From: RYN-230 sp963704995
Lineage (GTDB): Bacteria; Actinomycetota; Actinomycetes; Streptosporangiales; Streptosporangiaceae
Direction: 5' to 3'
Length of the DNA stretch: 64,000 nt
Assembly: GCA_963704995.1 (NCBI GenBank)
Contig: CAVPIM010000017.1
Location: forward strand, 1-64,000
The notes beneath the pieces are model-generated. The model did no database searches and was not told where the DNA came from. It was given only the letters and a program-made list of their open reading frames with translations. Position numbers and translations under genes: made by a program. Shown here in pieces: positions 8,444-16,724 of the stretch (position 1 is the first letter of the stretch; every line of letters begins with the position of its first letter).

Positions 8444-9218
8444 GTGAGCATGCCCAGGTTCCGGCGCACCGACCCGCACACGCTGGCGGGGGCGTACGCC
8501 CTCGACGCCCTCGGCGGGGCCGACCGGGCGCGTTTCGAGCGCCACCTCAGCGGCTGCCACTCCTGCGCCCAGGAAGCCCGCGGACTCCAGGAGGCCACCG
8601 CCCGGCTCGCCGACGCCCTGGCCGCCCAGCCACCCGAGGGCATGCGCGAGCGGGTCATGGCCGCCGCGGCGCGGACCCGGCAGAACCCGCCCGTGACCGG
8701 GCAGGCCAGTTCCGGGTCGGCCGGCCCGGGGCAGGTGGCCCGGCTGGGCGGTGCCGCGGGGCCGCCGGTGGGGCATCGCCGCCGCCTGCGGGGTGCTGGC
8801 CATCGCCCTGGTGTTCGGCGGCCTCATGTACCACATGCAGCAGCAGCTCAACCAGGAGCGGGCCGGCTCCCGGGCCATCGCCGGGGTGCTGAACGCGCCG
8901 GACGCGACGATGATGACGGTGGCGGCCAACCGCCGGGGCACCGCCACCATCGTCATGTCGCACCGGGCCCGCGCGCTCGTCTTCACCGCGGCCCGCCTGC
9001 CCGCGCTGCCGTCCTCGCAGCGTTACGAGCTGTGGCTGATGAGCCGGGCCGGGGCCCGGGCGGCGGGCATGCTGCCCGAGCCGCGGGCCGGGATGACGGC
9101 CCCGGTCATCGTGTCGGGCCTGCGGGCGGGCGATGAGTTCGCGGTGTCGGCCGAGCCCGCCGGGGGGACCGCGCATCCCACGTCGCGGATGATCCTCAAG
9201 GTCTCGCTGCCCTCATGA
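8444..9218 (+). CDS. rskA: Anti-sigma-K factor RskA, frameshifted
   Basis: Membrane-bound anti-sigma factor. The N-terminal part contains HTLAGAYALDALGGADRARF and the zinc anti-sigma motif HLSGCHSC (H-x3-C-x2-C) that binds the sigma factor. After about 8745 the reading continues in another frame: WGIAAACGVLAIALVFGGLM is the single TM helix, then an extracytoplasmic RskA domain (SQRYELWLMSRAGARAAGML, AVSAEPAGGTAHPTS) to the stop at 9218. The break lies around 8735-8760 in GCCGCGGGGCCGCCGG; the span is one base over a multiple of three. The start GTG 8444 is placed just after the sigK stop. Confidence 0.88.
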
Positions 9219-9287
9219 TCGCTTCTGCCACGGGGGCTGCGGAGGGCCGTTTCCGCCGGCGTCGGCGGCAGGCTAACGTGGGGACCC

Positions 9288-10028
9288 GTGAAAGCATCCC
9301 CCGAGGCGCAGCAGCGGCTGCTTGAGTTGGCCGATCTCGACGCCGAGCTGAGCCGCCTGGATCACCGGCGGCGAACCCTCCCTGAGATCGAGGAAGCCGA
9401 CCGGATTGAGGGCCGGGACCGCGAGCTGCACGACGAGATCGTCTCCACCGAAGTCGAGGAGAAGGATCTCGCCCGGGAGCAGGTCAAGGCCGAGGCCGAC
9501 GTCGATCAGGTCCGGAGCAGGGTGGAGCGGGACCGCAAGCGGCTCGAGGGCGGCCAGGTCTCCTCCGCACGCGAGCTGGAGAACCTCCAGTCGGAGATCA
9601 CGTCGCTGGTGCGCAGGCAGTCTGACCTCGAAGAGATCGTGCTGGGCGTGATGGAGCGCCGGGAGACCGCGCAGAGCCACCGCGACGCCCTGGCCGCTGA
9701 GCGGTCCGGGCTGGCCGGGCAGCTCCAGGACGTCGTCGCCCGGCGGGACGCCGCCCTGGCCGAGATCGCCGAGGAAGCGGGCAAGGCCCGCGGCGTGCGG
9801 GCGGAGGTGGCGGCGGGGGAGCCCGCTGACCTGATGGCGCTGTACGAGAAGTTGCGGGAACAGCACGGCGTGGGTGCGGCGGCCCTGCGTGGCGGCCGCT
9901 GCCAGGGCTGTCACCTGTCGCTGAACACGGTCAACCTGAACCGGATCCGGGCCGCGGACCCCGACGAGGTGATCCGCTGCGAGGAGTGCCGGCGGATCCT
10001 GGTCCGCACCCCCGAGTCCGGGCTGTGA
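9288..10028 (+). CDS. Coiled-coil zinc ribbon protein (Rv2229c/CT398 family)
   Basis: 246 residues. A long antiparallel coiled coil (about 10-180, heptad-rich in Glu, Leu and Arg) is followed by a C4 zinc ribbon: GGRCQGCHLSL at about 203-213 and IRCEECRRILVR at about 230-241. It belongs to the DUF164/zf-RING_7 family; the exact function is unknown. It precedes the RNase H/phosphatase gene by 12 nt, the same order as Rv2229c-Rv2228c in mycobacteria, suggesting a conserved operon. The start is GTG 9288. Confidence 0.92.
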   Translation: MKASPEAQQRLLELADLDAELSRLDHRRRTLPEIEEADRIEGRDRELHDEIVSTEVEEKDLAREQVKAEADVDQVRSRVERDRKRLEGGQVSSARELENLQSEITSLVRRQSDLEEIVLGVMERRETAQSHRDALAAERSGLAGQLQDVVARRDAALAEIAEEAGKARGVRAEVAAGEPADLMALYEKLREQHGVGAAALRGGRCQGCHLSLNTVNLNRIRAADPDEVIRCEECRRILVRTPESGL

Positions 10029-10040
10029 CGGAGCGCCCCG

Positions 10041-11180
10041 ATGGCCGGCAGGCAGGTGTCAGGCAAGCTGGTCGTCGAGGCCGACGGCGGCTCACGCGGT
10101 AATCCCGGGCCGGCCGGCTACGGCGCGGTGGTCCGCGACGCCGACTCCGGGGAGGTACTCGCCGAGCTGCGCGAGAGCCTGGGCACCACGACCAACAACG
10201 TCGCCGAGTACTCCGGGCTCATCGCGGGCCTGGAAAGCGCCGGGGAGCTGGCGCCCGGCGCGGACGTTCACGTCCGGATGGACTCCAAGCTCGTGGTGGA
10301 GCAGATGTCCGGGCGCTGGAAGATCAAGCACCCGGCGCTGCAGCCCCTGGCCTCCCGGGCGGACGCCGCCGCCCGCCGCCTGGGCCGGGTCACCTACGAG
10401 TGGGTGCCGCGGGCCCGTAACGCGCACGCGGACCAGCTGGCCAACCAGGCCATGGACGAGGCGGAGAACGGCGGCGGGAGCCCGGCGGCCGGGGGCGGGG
10501 CCGGGCCCCCTGAGACCGGGGGGCCGCGGCCAGGCCCGGGCTGGACGGCGGCGCGCAGTGAGCCCACCACCACCGTGCTGCTGCGGCACGGCGAGACCCC
10601 GCTGTCGGTCGAGCGCCGGTTCGCCGGGCGCGGTGACATCCCGCTCACCGAGACCGGCCGGCTCCAGGCGAAGGCCGCGGCCCAGCGCCTCGCGGCCCGC
10701 GGGGGCGTGCAGCTCATCGTGACCTCCCCGCTGCAGCGGGCCCGGCTGACCGCGGATGCGGTGGCCGCTGCCACCGGGGCCCCGGTCGAGGTGGACGACG
10801 GCTGGATTGAGACGGACTTCGGTGAGTGGGAGGGGCTGAGTTACGCCGAGGCCATGGAGCGCTGGCCCGGCGAAGTGGCCGCCTGGATGAAGGACACGTC
10901 CGTGCCGCCGCCCGGCGGTGAGAGCTTCGCCGCCGCGGGGCGCCGGGTGCTGGCCGCGCTCAACCGGCTGCTGGCCCGGGCCGAGCCCGGCCGGATCGTG
11001 GTGGTCAGCCACGTCACCCCGATGAAGACCGTGCTCCGGCACGCGCTGCTGGCCCCGCCGCCCGCGCTGCGCCGGATGCATCTCGACGTGGCGTGCCTGT
11101 GCGAGGTCGACTGGTACGCCGATGGCCCGGCGGTGGTCAGGTCGTTCAACGACACCGGGCACCTGGCTCCCCGGGATTAG
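10041..11180 (+). CDS. Bifunctional RNase H / acid phosphatase (Rv2228c-like)
   Basis: 379 residues, two domains. The N-terminal type I RNase H domain (1-140) has the four acidic catalytic residues: D14 in EADGGSRGNPG, E57 in NNVAEYSG, D82 in RMDSKLV and D132 in AHADQLAN. A Gly/Pro linker (145-170) joins a histidine-phosphatase domain with LLRHGET at about 181-187 and the second-half VVSHVTPM around residue 325. Mycobacterial homologues remove RNA-DNA hybrids and dephosphorylate an alpha-ribazole-type substrate. Located between the zinc ribbon gene and rnpB. Confidence 0.95.
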   Translation: MAGRQVSGKLVVEADGGSRGNPGPAGYGAVVRDADSGEVLAELRESLGTTTNNVAEYSGLIAGLESAGELAPGADVHVRMDSKLVVEQMSGRWKIKHPALQPLASRADAAARRLGRVTYEWVPRARNAHADQLANQAMDEAENGGGSPAAGGGAGPPETGGPRPGPGWTAARSEPTTTVLLRHGETPLSVERRFAGRGDIPLTETGRLQAKAAAQRLAARGGVQLIVTSPLQRARLTADAVAAATGAPVEVDDGWIETDFGEWEGLSYAEAMERWPGEVAAWMKDTSVPPPGGESFAAAGRRVLAALNRLLARAEPGRIVVVSHVTPMKTVLRHALLAPPPALRRMHLDVACLCEVDWYADGPAVVRSFNDTGHLAPRD

Positions 11181-11220
11181 CCCCCCGCGGACTAGGCCGG
11201 CCGCCCTATGCTGGGGGTAC

Positions 11221-11647
11221 GGCGGGCGAGCCGGCCGGGCGGCCGCGCCGGGACTCCTGGTCCCGGTGAGGAAGGTCCGGGCTCCGCAGGGCAGGGTGGT
11301 CGGTAACGCCGACCCGGGGTGACCCGCGGGAAAGTGCCACAGAAAGCAGACCGCCCGGGTACGGGGCTTGCCTCCGGTACCCGGGTAAGGGTGAAACGGT
11401 GGTGTAAGAGACCACCAGCGCCGCAGGTGACTGCGGCGGCTCGGTAAACCCCACCCGGAGCAAGGTCAAAAGGGATCCGCCGCGGTGTTCGCGCCGCGGG
11501 GGAGACTGCGCGAGCGTTTGAGGGCGGCCCGCCCGATGCTCGCGGGTAGACCGCATGAGGCTGTCAGCAATGGCAGTCCCAGATGGATGGCCGTCGGCCC
11601 GCTTCGGCGGGTGCACAGAACCCGGCCTACAGGCCGGCTCGCCCGCC
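11221..11647 (+). ncRNA. rnpB: RNase P RNA, class A
   Basis: Catalytic RNA of RNase P, which trims tRNA 5' ends. The conserved core is visible: GAGGAAGGTCCGGGCTCC at 11268-11285 (P4/CR-I), AGTGCCACAGAAAGCAGACC near 11334-11353, GGTGAAACGGTGG near 11390, GGTAAACCCCACCCGGAGCA near 11443, and near the end ACAGAACCCGGCCTACAGG. Ends were set from the P1 helix: 11221-11236 pairs perfectly (16 bp) with 11632-11647. It lies 40 nt after the RNase H/phosphatase gene, as in other actinobacteria. Short open frames inside it are not genes. Confidence 0.95.
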
Positions 11648-11809
11648 GCCCAGGCCGGCTGTGCGCGGCCTGCTTCCGATGCCGGTCTCTGGCCCTTCAT
11701 GGCCGTCCTGGCCCGGGCAGTGACGGTGACTGAAGCCGGAAAGACTGTTTATTGGCGTCGAATGCTCTAGGCACGGAAACCTGGTAAGGGCTAAAATGGG
11801 CTGAACCGC

Positions 11810-11870
11810 TCCGGACCCTGGCAGCCGCATCCGCGAAAATATTTGCGTGCGCAGCAGGGTCCGGATTTTT
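11810..11870 (+). terminator. Long hairpin with T tract downstream of rnpB
   Basis: Perfect 11-bp arms TCCGGACCCTG (11810-11820) and CAGGGTCCGGA (11855-11865) enclose a 34-nt loop that holds a smaller AT-rich stem around GCGAAAATATTTGC. Five T residues follow at 11866-11870. It may be a terminator for read-through from rnpB, or a structured leader of the stress gene starting at 11950. The rest of the 300 nt between rnpB and glsB (11648-11949) shows no gene. Confidence 0.5.
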
Positions 11871-11949
11871 CATTCCCGGAAACGATGCCGGCCCAGGCAT
11901 GACCGGACTACTGCGTGCGTCATCCCGCCACTGGCTAAAGGAGTCGGTT

Positions 11950-12240
11950 ATGGGCATCATCGCCTGGATTGTTCTCGGCCTGGTCGCAGGCTTGCTCGCT
12001 AATATGCTGATCCCCGGCCGGAGGTCACAGGGTCTTGTCCTCACCTGCGTCATCGGCATCGTGGGGGCTCTGCTCGGCGGCTGGGTAGCGACCAAGCTGT
12101 TCCACGTTCACAGTCTGCAGGGCTTCTTCAACCTCTCCACGTGGATCACCGCGATCGCCGGCGCAGCGGTCCTGCTGCTCGTCTTCCACCTGATCACCGG
12201 CCGCTCCAGCAGGTCCCGCCGGTCCAGCAGATCCCGCTGA
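11950..12240 (+). CDS. GlsB/YeaQ/YmgE stress-response membrane protein
   Basis: 96 residues with three TM helices: GIIAWIVLGLVAGLLANMLI (2-21), LVLTCVIGIVGALLGGWVA (about 29-47) and ITAIAGAAVLLLVFHLI (about 64-80). The loop motif IPGRRSQG is typical of transglycosylase-associated family proteins (PF04226). The C-terminus is an Arg/Ser-rich cytosolic tail. These small proteins are induced by envelope or acid stress; the biochemical role is unknown. ATG 11950 is chosen because AAAGGAG at 11937-11943 gives a proper ribosome site. Confidence 0.9.
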   Translation: MGIIAWIVLGLVAGLLANMLIPGRRSQGLVLTCVIGIVGALLGGWVATKLFHVHSLQGFFNLSTWITAIAGAAVLLLVFHLITGRSSRSRRSSRSR

Positions 12241-12286
12241 TTTGCGCACCGCTAAGACACGTGCGCTGACTGCCCGGAGGTTTGCC

Positions 12287-12619
12287 TTGCTGTCATCAGA
12301 TGACGCCGCGGGCTCAATGGACTGGATGTCACGGGGGGCCTGCCAGCGTGAGGATCCTGAGATTTTCTTCCCCATCTCAGCGAACGGCCCTGCCCTGGAC
12401 CAGACCAACGCGGCTAAGAAAGTCTGCCTCCGCTGCCTGGTAGGTGCAGCATGCCTTTCTTTTGGCCTGCAGACCCCTCAGGACGGCATCTGGGGAGGAA
12501 CCACCCGAGAGGAACGCAGCAGGCTGCGCAGACATCCGGCTCGCGTAGAGGCGCAGATGTCCCGGCTGGTCAGCCCCGCGGACGCCCGCATGCGGGCGAG
12601 CGGTGCCGAAGGACGGTGA
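12287..12619 (+). CDS. WhiB-family iron-sulfur transcriptional regulator
   Basis: 110 residues from TTG 12287, preceded by CGGAGG at 12275-12280; ATG 12317 (MDWMSRGACQRED) is the alternative start and matches the usual WhiB N-terminus. Four cluster-ligating Cys are present: RGAC, then CLRC, then GAAC, followed by the family turn GIWGG and a basic helix (TTREERSRLRRHP). WhiB proteins carry an O2/NO-sensitive 4Fe-4S cluster and act with the primary sigma factor. Found only in Actinobacteria and their phages. It lies 46 nt after glsB on the same strand and may be co-transcribed. Confidence 0.92.
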   Translation: MLSSDDAAGSMDWMSRGACQREDPEIFFPISANGPALDQTNAAKKVCLRCLVGAACLSFGLQTPQDGIWGGTTREERSRLRRHPARVEAQMSRLVSPADARMRASGAEGR

Positions 12620-12689
12620 CGAAGGCCCCGGCGGGCCGGGCCGGCAGCTTTCCCACGTCCCGCGCACATGACGGCTAGCCAGCTGACGT

Positions 12690-13292
12690 TCAGCGGCGAC
12701 TGGTCCACCGGGGGCCGGTCATGGCCCACGCTGATTCCCAGGCGGCCAGGCGCCGCCGGTCGAGCGCAAAACGGCACAGCCCGTAGGAGATGAGCAGCAC
12801 CACTGCGGCACCCACTGCCGCTGAGACGGCCGCCAGTACTGCATTGAAGATCATGAGTACCGGGCCCGGCGGGGGGAAGGCTGGCTGGCCGCGGCGGTTC
12901 AGCCAGACCTTGACCCGGGTGCCCGCGGGCGCGCCGGAGATGTCAGGCGCGGTCAGCGACGTCAGCACGCCGGGCCGTTCCCGTCCGCCGGCCGCGAGCC
13001 ATAGGGCCCGGGCCTGGCCGGGCTGGACCAGTCCGCTGTCCGCCGGCCCGGGCTGAGTCAGCGTGGCCACGGACTCGTGCAGGCGGGCGGCATCCGCCCG
13101 CTGTGAGTGATAAATGTGCCCGCCGAGGACCGACGCCCCAGCCACCGCCACGAGGAACACGGCGGACAGTGCCACCAGGACTGCGCCTTCAATCCTGTCA
13201 TAAGAGCGCCTGAGCTGATTGCGGCCAGCCAGCAACCGGGCCAGCCCCGACAGCCGCCGGGCCGCCCCGTGTGCTGGGCGGGTCATGATCAT
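12690..13292 (-). CDS. Rv1733c-family two-TM membrane protein
   Basis: 200 residues. Two TM segments (VLVALSAVFLVAVAGASVLG at about 38-57 and AVLAAVSAAVGAAVVLLISY near 145-170) flank an extracytoplasmic domain with GTRVKVWLNRRGQP, the conserved signature of Rv1733c-like proteins. In mycobacteria Rv1733c is a DosR-regulon antigen of unknown function. The N-terminus contains a conserved basic patch (LAGRNQLRRSYDRIEG). I see no clear DosR box upstream. Convergent with whiB. Confidence 0.85.
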   Translation of the reverse strand: MIMTRPAHGAARRLSGLARLLAGRNQLRRSYDRIEGAVLVALSAVFLVAVAGASVLGGHIYHSQRADAARLHESVATLTQPGPADSGLVQPGQARALWLAAGGRERPGVLTSLTAPDISGAPAGTRVKVWLNRRGQPAFPPPGPVLMIFNAVLAAVSAAVGAAVVLLISYGLCRFALDRRRLAAWESAWAMTGPRWTSRR

Positions 13293-13620
13293 CGTCGGCG
13301 GCTAATCCGGTTGGCCGGGTGTTCCTGCACGAGCATGGCCAGGCCATCTGCCATCCGCCTGCCCGGTCAAGCGCGACGGCACGGGTGGATGTCCAGGCTG
13401 CTCCAGGAGGAACAAAGCGTCGCTGGTCGCGGGGTCCGTCATGAGCCTGGCCGCCTTCGGTGCCGAAAGGCTAGCGGCGAGGGAGCACATGGTCCGGACT
13501 GATCCAGGCCCGCTAAGTACTGCCAGGGTGGCACGAATCGCCGGTGAAAGGCAACTGGCCGCTATGCCGCTGAATCGCGTGTCGAAAATCCGGCTCCCTT
13601 ATTCGGGCCGGACGACGGGT
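13293..13620. other. 328-nt region without a supported gene
   Basis: Lies between the Rv1733c-like gene start and the stop of the wHTH regulator, both on the minus strand. It should contain the promoter of the Rv1733c-like gene. A 62-codon minus frame (13302-13490) lacks a ribosome site or family features. No strong hairpin was found. Confidence 0.4.
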
Positions 13621-13944
13621 CTAGCCGGGCGGGGCGCCGGCGCTGTCAATGCGGCTGATCAGGAGCTTGAGCTGGGCGACCTCTTCGGCGAGGGCGGCCT
13701 GGCCTGCTTTCGTGAGGGTGACCCACGTGCGGGCACGTTTTCCGGCGTAGCCCTTCTCGATAGTGATGAGCCCGGCGCTTTCCAGCACCCCGAGGTGCTG
13801 GGAGAGATTTCCTGCGGTCAGCTCCAGGTTGCTGCGCAGGTAGCTGAACTCGACTCGCCGTGCCTCGCGTGCGATGGTGAGGATGCCGAGCCGGACCCGC
13901 TGGTGGACGGTGTCGTCGAGCCCGTTAGCGGGATGGCCGGTCAT
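13621..13944 (-). CDS. Winged-helix transcriptional regulator (MarR/PF13601-like)
   Basis: 107 residues. Compact winged helix: VRLGILTIAREARRVEFSYL, the recognition helix region TAGNLSQHLGVLESAGLITI, then the wing YAGKRARTWVTLTKAGQAAL. This pattern is typical of small regulators paired with membrane proteins in actinobacteria. Its ATG overlaps the stop of the upstream membrane protein (13941-13944, ATGA), so the two are translationally coupled and the regulator probably controls this pair. The ligand is unknown. Confidence 0.88.
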   Translation of the reverse strand: MTGHPANGLDDTVHQRVRLGILTIAREARRVEFSYLRSNLELTAGNLSQHLGVLESAGLITIEKGYAGKRARTWVTLTKAGQAALAEEVAQLKLLISRIDSAGAPPG

Positions 13945-14648
13945 GGCGCGGGTGACCGGAGCGGTCGCTGGGCCAGGGCGAAGCCGATGCCGCCGAGCAG
14001 CAGCAGGCTGCCCTGGAAGACGGCCGGAAGGGAGTACCAGGGAGGGTCGTGCTGGACCCAGCCGAAGGTGATGGGCACGAGCACGGCTACCAGGTAGGCG
14101 AGGGTCAGCAGGAGCAGGGCGCGGTTACGTTCCGCCCAGGCCAGCACGAGCAGCGCGAGCCCGATGCCAGCCCCGGGGCTGGCCAGCCGGAGCGGCAAGC
14201 CGTTCAGCCTTATCAGGGGCAGTTCGGTCAGGGGATGGTGCACTTCCCAGAGTGCCGCGCCGGTCAGCGCCGCCGCGATGATGATCCCGGCGATGGCGTA
14301 CGGCCGCACGCGGGTCTCGATGCCCCGGGCCCGGGACCGGCGGATGTAGAAGGCCGCGATCGCCACGTAGGCCAGGACCAGGGCGATCGGCCAGTACACG
14401 AACTGCGCGTCGGAGTAGATGGTGCAGACTCCGCCCCGTGCTCCCTGCGGCCCTCCCGGCACGGCCACGCAAATCGCGTGGTGGCCGCTGTAACGGCGCA
14501 CGGGGATGGAGCCGAAGGTCACCGCCGCGAACACCAGGAGCGGGAACCACGTCGCACGCTGCGCTTTGCGGACCCGCTGGGCGAGTTCGCGCGTGTTCGA
14601 CAGCAGCCGGTGCGGGCCGTCTTCCGGGTATGCAGTCTCGGTCGCCAT
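13941..14648 (-). CDS. Polytopic membrane protein of unknown function
   Basis: 235 residues from ATG 14648 (a TTG two codons upstream at 14654 is the alternative). About six hydrophobic helices: WFPLLVFAAVTFGSIPV, FVYWPIALVLAYVAIAAFYI, PYAIAGIIIAAALTGAALWE, ASPGAGIGLALLVLAWAE, ALLLLTLAYLVAVLVPITFG and FQGSLLLLGGIGFALAQ. A loop after helix 1 has two Cys (HHAICVAVPGG and GGVCTIYS) that could form a disulfide outside. It is coupled to the wHTH regulator downstream; no transporter signature is recognised. Confidence 0.75.
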   Translation of the reverse strand: MATETAYPEDGPHRLLSNTRELAQRVRKAQRATWFPLLVFAAVTFGSIPVRRYSGHHAICVAVPGGPQGARGGVCTIYSDAQFVYWPIALVLAYVAIAAFYIRRSRARGIETRVRPYAIAGIIIAAALTGAALWEVHHPLTELPLIRLNGLPLRLASPGAGIGLALLVLAWAERNRALLLLTLAYLVAVLVPITFGWVQHDPPWYSLPAVFQGSLLLLGGIGFALAQRPLRSPAP

Positions 14649-14701
14649 GGGCAATAGGTTAGCAATACAAACCTCTCTGCGCTAGAGACTATCTGGCTAG
14701 T

Positions 14702-14747
14702 CCCGGCACCGGGCCTGGCCCCGGCACCGGGCCTGGCCCCGGGCCTG
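14702..14747. repeat. 18-bp tandem repeat, two copies plus partial
   Basis: CCCGGCACCGGGCCTGGC occurs at 14702-14719 and exactly again at 14720-14737, followed by a partial CCCGGGCCTGG copy. It lies in the intergenic region between the divergent membrane-protein and SDR genes. Each unit can fold on itself (CCGG/CCGG). Confidence 0.75.
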
Positions 14748-14873
14748 GACGGCCTGGCCGAGGAGTTCGCCGCGGACCGATGAGTTGTCCGGGCTTCGCC
14801 GGTATGTATCCCCGGGCGCACCGCACTGCGCCACGGCGCTGCCAGCGCCGAACCAGGCGAAAGGAACCCAGGG

Positions 14874-15659
14874 ATGATGCTGAAGGACAAGGTCGCGGTG
14901 GTCTATGGGGCCGGAGGCGCGATCGGCGGTGCTGTCGCCCGCGCTTTTGCGAGCGAGGGGGCCAGCCTCTTTGTCACCGGGCGCCGCCGGGCACCGGTCG
15001 ACGCGGTGGCCCGGGACATCGTTTCGGCGGGCGGATCCGCCGAGGCCGCGACGGTCGACGCCCTCGACGAGCCGGACGTGGCAAGGCATCTGCAGTACGT
15101 GATGGACAGGGCCGGCCGCGTGGATATCTCGTTCAACGCAATCAGCGTCCGGGACACGAAGATCCTGGGTGTCCCGCTGGCCGAGCTGGGCGCCGAGCAA
15201 TTCTCCCTGCCGATCACGACCTACGCGACGTCGTACTTCCTGACCGCACGCGCGGCCGCGAGGCACATGATCCCGAACAAGGCAGGGGTGATCATGACCG
15301 TCACCGCCCTCCCCGCGCGGGCAGGCACCGTCTTGAACGGAGGCTACGGTCCCGCGATGGCCGCCAAGGAGGCACTCACCCGGGACCTGTCCGCCGAGTT
15401 CGCACCGCACGGCATCCGGGTGGTCAGCCTGCGGCCGCACGGCATTCCGGAGACGCCCACGATGAGGAATGTCTTCGAGCTCAAGGCCTCGGGAATGACC
15501 TATGAACAGTTCCAGGAGCACCTCGCGGGCACGACCCACCCGCGGCGGGTTATGGCGCTCGCGGAGGTGGCTAACGTGGCGGCCTTCATGGCTTCCGATA
15601 AGGCGGGCGGGATGACGGGAAGTACCGTCAACCTGACCATGGGCGCACTGGATGACTAG
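14874..15659 (+). CDS. SDR-family oxidoreductase with Y-x6-K active site
   Basis: 261 residues, Rossmann fold. The cofactor motif GAGGAIGGAVA is at about 12-22, FVTGRRR marks strand 2, and NAISVRD replaces the usual NNAG. The classical Y-x3-K is absent. Instead NGGYGPAMAAKEAL gives Tyr and Lys separated by six residues, the spacing seen in FabI-type enoyl-ACP reductases. A classical catalytic Ser is also not evident (VTALPARAG). It may therefore be an enoyl-reductase-like SDR. The start is ATG 14874 (a second ATG follows at 14877), with AAAGGAA upstream. It precedes the sigma factor gene by 72 nt. Confidence 0.88.
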   Translation: MMLKDKVAVVYGAGGAIGGAVARAFASEGASLFVTGRRRAPVDAVARDIVSAGGSAEAATVDALDEPDVARHLQYVMDRAGRVDISFNAISVRDTKILGVPLAELGAEQFSLPITTYATSYFLTARAAARHMIPNKAGVIMTVTALPARAGTVLNGGYGPAMAAKEALTRDLSAEFAPHGIRVVSLRPHGIPETPTMRNVFELKASGMTYEQFQEHLAGTTHPRRVMALAEVANVAAFMASDKAGGMTGSTVNLTMGALDD

Positions 15660-15731
15660 CGGCTAAGTGCTGATCCACGGATCTGGCGGGCCGCGATCAG
15701 GGCGGAAGACGACCTTGGGGAGGTGTGAGCC

Positions 15732-16715
15732 GTGTCGATTAGCGAGGACTTCGAGAACCAGACCGTCCCTTTCCGCCACGAGCTGCTGGCCCACTGCTAC
15801 CAGATGCTCGGTTCGGTCCACGACGCCGAGGATCTCGTGCAGGAAACGCTGCTGCGGGCCTGGCGCGCCTACGACCGGTTCGACGGCCGGCGCGCGTCGA
15901 TGCGCACCTGGCTGTACCGGATCGCGACCAACGCCTGCCTGACGGCTCTGGAAGGCCGCGCCCGCCGGCCGTTGCCGTCAGGACTGGCTGGTCCGGGCGA
16001 CGACCCGAAAGCCCCGATGGTGCAGCGGCCGGAAGTGCCGTGGGTAGAGCCCATACCGGACGCCCTGCTCGGAACCCGCAGCGCGGACCCGGCGGCCGTC
16101 ATCCTGGCCCGCGGCCAGCTGCGGCTGGCGCTGATCGCCGCGCTGCAGCTTCTGCCAGCCCGGCAGCGGGCCATCCTGATCATGCGGGAGGTGCTCGAGT
16201 GGCCGGCCGCCGAAGTTGCCGCCGCGCTGGACACGACGCCGGCCGCGGTCAACAGCGGCCTGCAGCGGGCCAGGGCCCGGCTGGGCGAGCTGGGGATCGG
16301 CGAGGACCAGGTGGACGAACCGGCCGCGGCCGACCAGCGGGCCCTGGTTGACCGGTACGTCACGGCGTTCGTGGACGCCGATCTGAGCACCCTGGCCGGC
16401 CTGCTCACCGAGGACGTGGTGCTGGAAATGCCGCCAGTAGTCAACTGGTACCGGGGCCGGGAGCACTACGTCCAGTTCATGGCCCATGTCTTTGCCATGC
16501 GGGGTGCAGACTGGCGGATGCTGCCGGTGGCGGCCAACGGTCAGCCGGCCGCGGCGGCCTACGTCCGGGCCGGGGCCGGCTACGAATTGCACTCACTGCA
16601 GGTGTTTTCCGTGTCCGGATCGGGCGTCGGGCGGAACGTCGTCTACGTGTCCCCGGCGGTCTGGGCGGCCTTCGACGTCCCGGCCCGATGGAACCGGTCT
16701 GACCGGCCGCGGTAG
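15732..16715 (+). CDS. ECF sigma factor with SnoaL-like C-terminal domain (SigG/SigJ type)
   Basis: 327 residues, longer than ordinary ECF factors. Region 2 is CYQMLGSVHDAEDLVQETLL at about 21-40 plus TWLYRIATNACLTALEGR; region 4 is LQLLPARQRAILIMREVLEW and VAAALDTTPAAVNSGLQRAR at about 140-185. From about 200 there is a SnoaL/NTF2-like domain (VDRYVTAFVDADLSTLAGLL, then PPVVNWYRGREHYVQFM) that in this group senses or self-regulates instead of a separate anti-sigma factor. None is adjacent. The start is GTG 15732 after GGGGAGG. Possibly functionally linked to the SDR just upstream. Confidence 0.9.
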   Translation: MSISEDFENQTVPFRHELLAHCYQMLGSVHDAEDLVQETLLRAWRAYDRFDGRRASMRTWLYRIATNACLTALEGRARRPLPSGLAGPGDDPKAPMVQRPEVPWVEPIPDALLGTRSADPAAVILARGQLRLALIAALQLLPARQRAILIMREVLEWPAAEVAAALDTTPAAVNSGLQRARARLGELGIGEDQVDEPAAADQRALVDRYVTAFVDADLSTLAGLLTEDVVLEMPPVVNWYRGREHYVQFMAHVFAMRGADWRMLPVAANGQPAAAAYVRAGAGYELHSLQVFSVSGSGVGRNVVYVSPAVWAAFDVPARWNRSDRPR

Positions 16716-16724
16716 CCAGAGTGC

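Noticed and set aside
13302..13490. 62-codon minus frame upstream of the Rv1733c-like gene
   Set aside because: No ribosome site, low-complexity sequence, no family resemblance.
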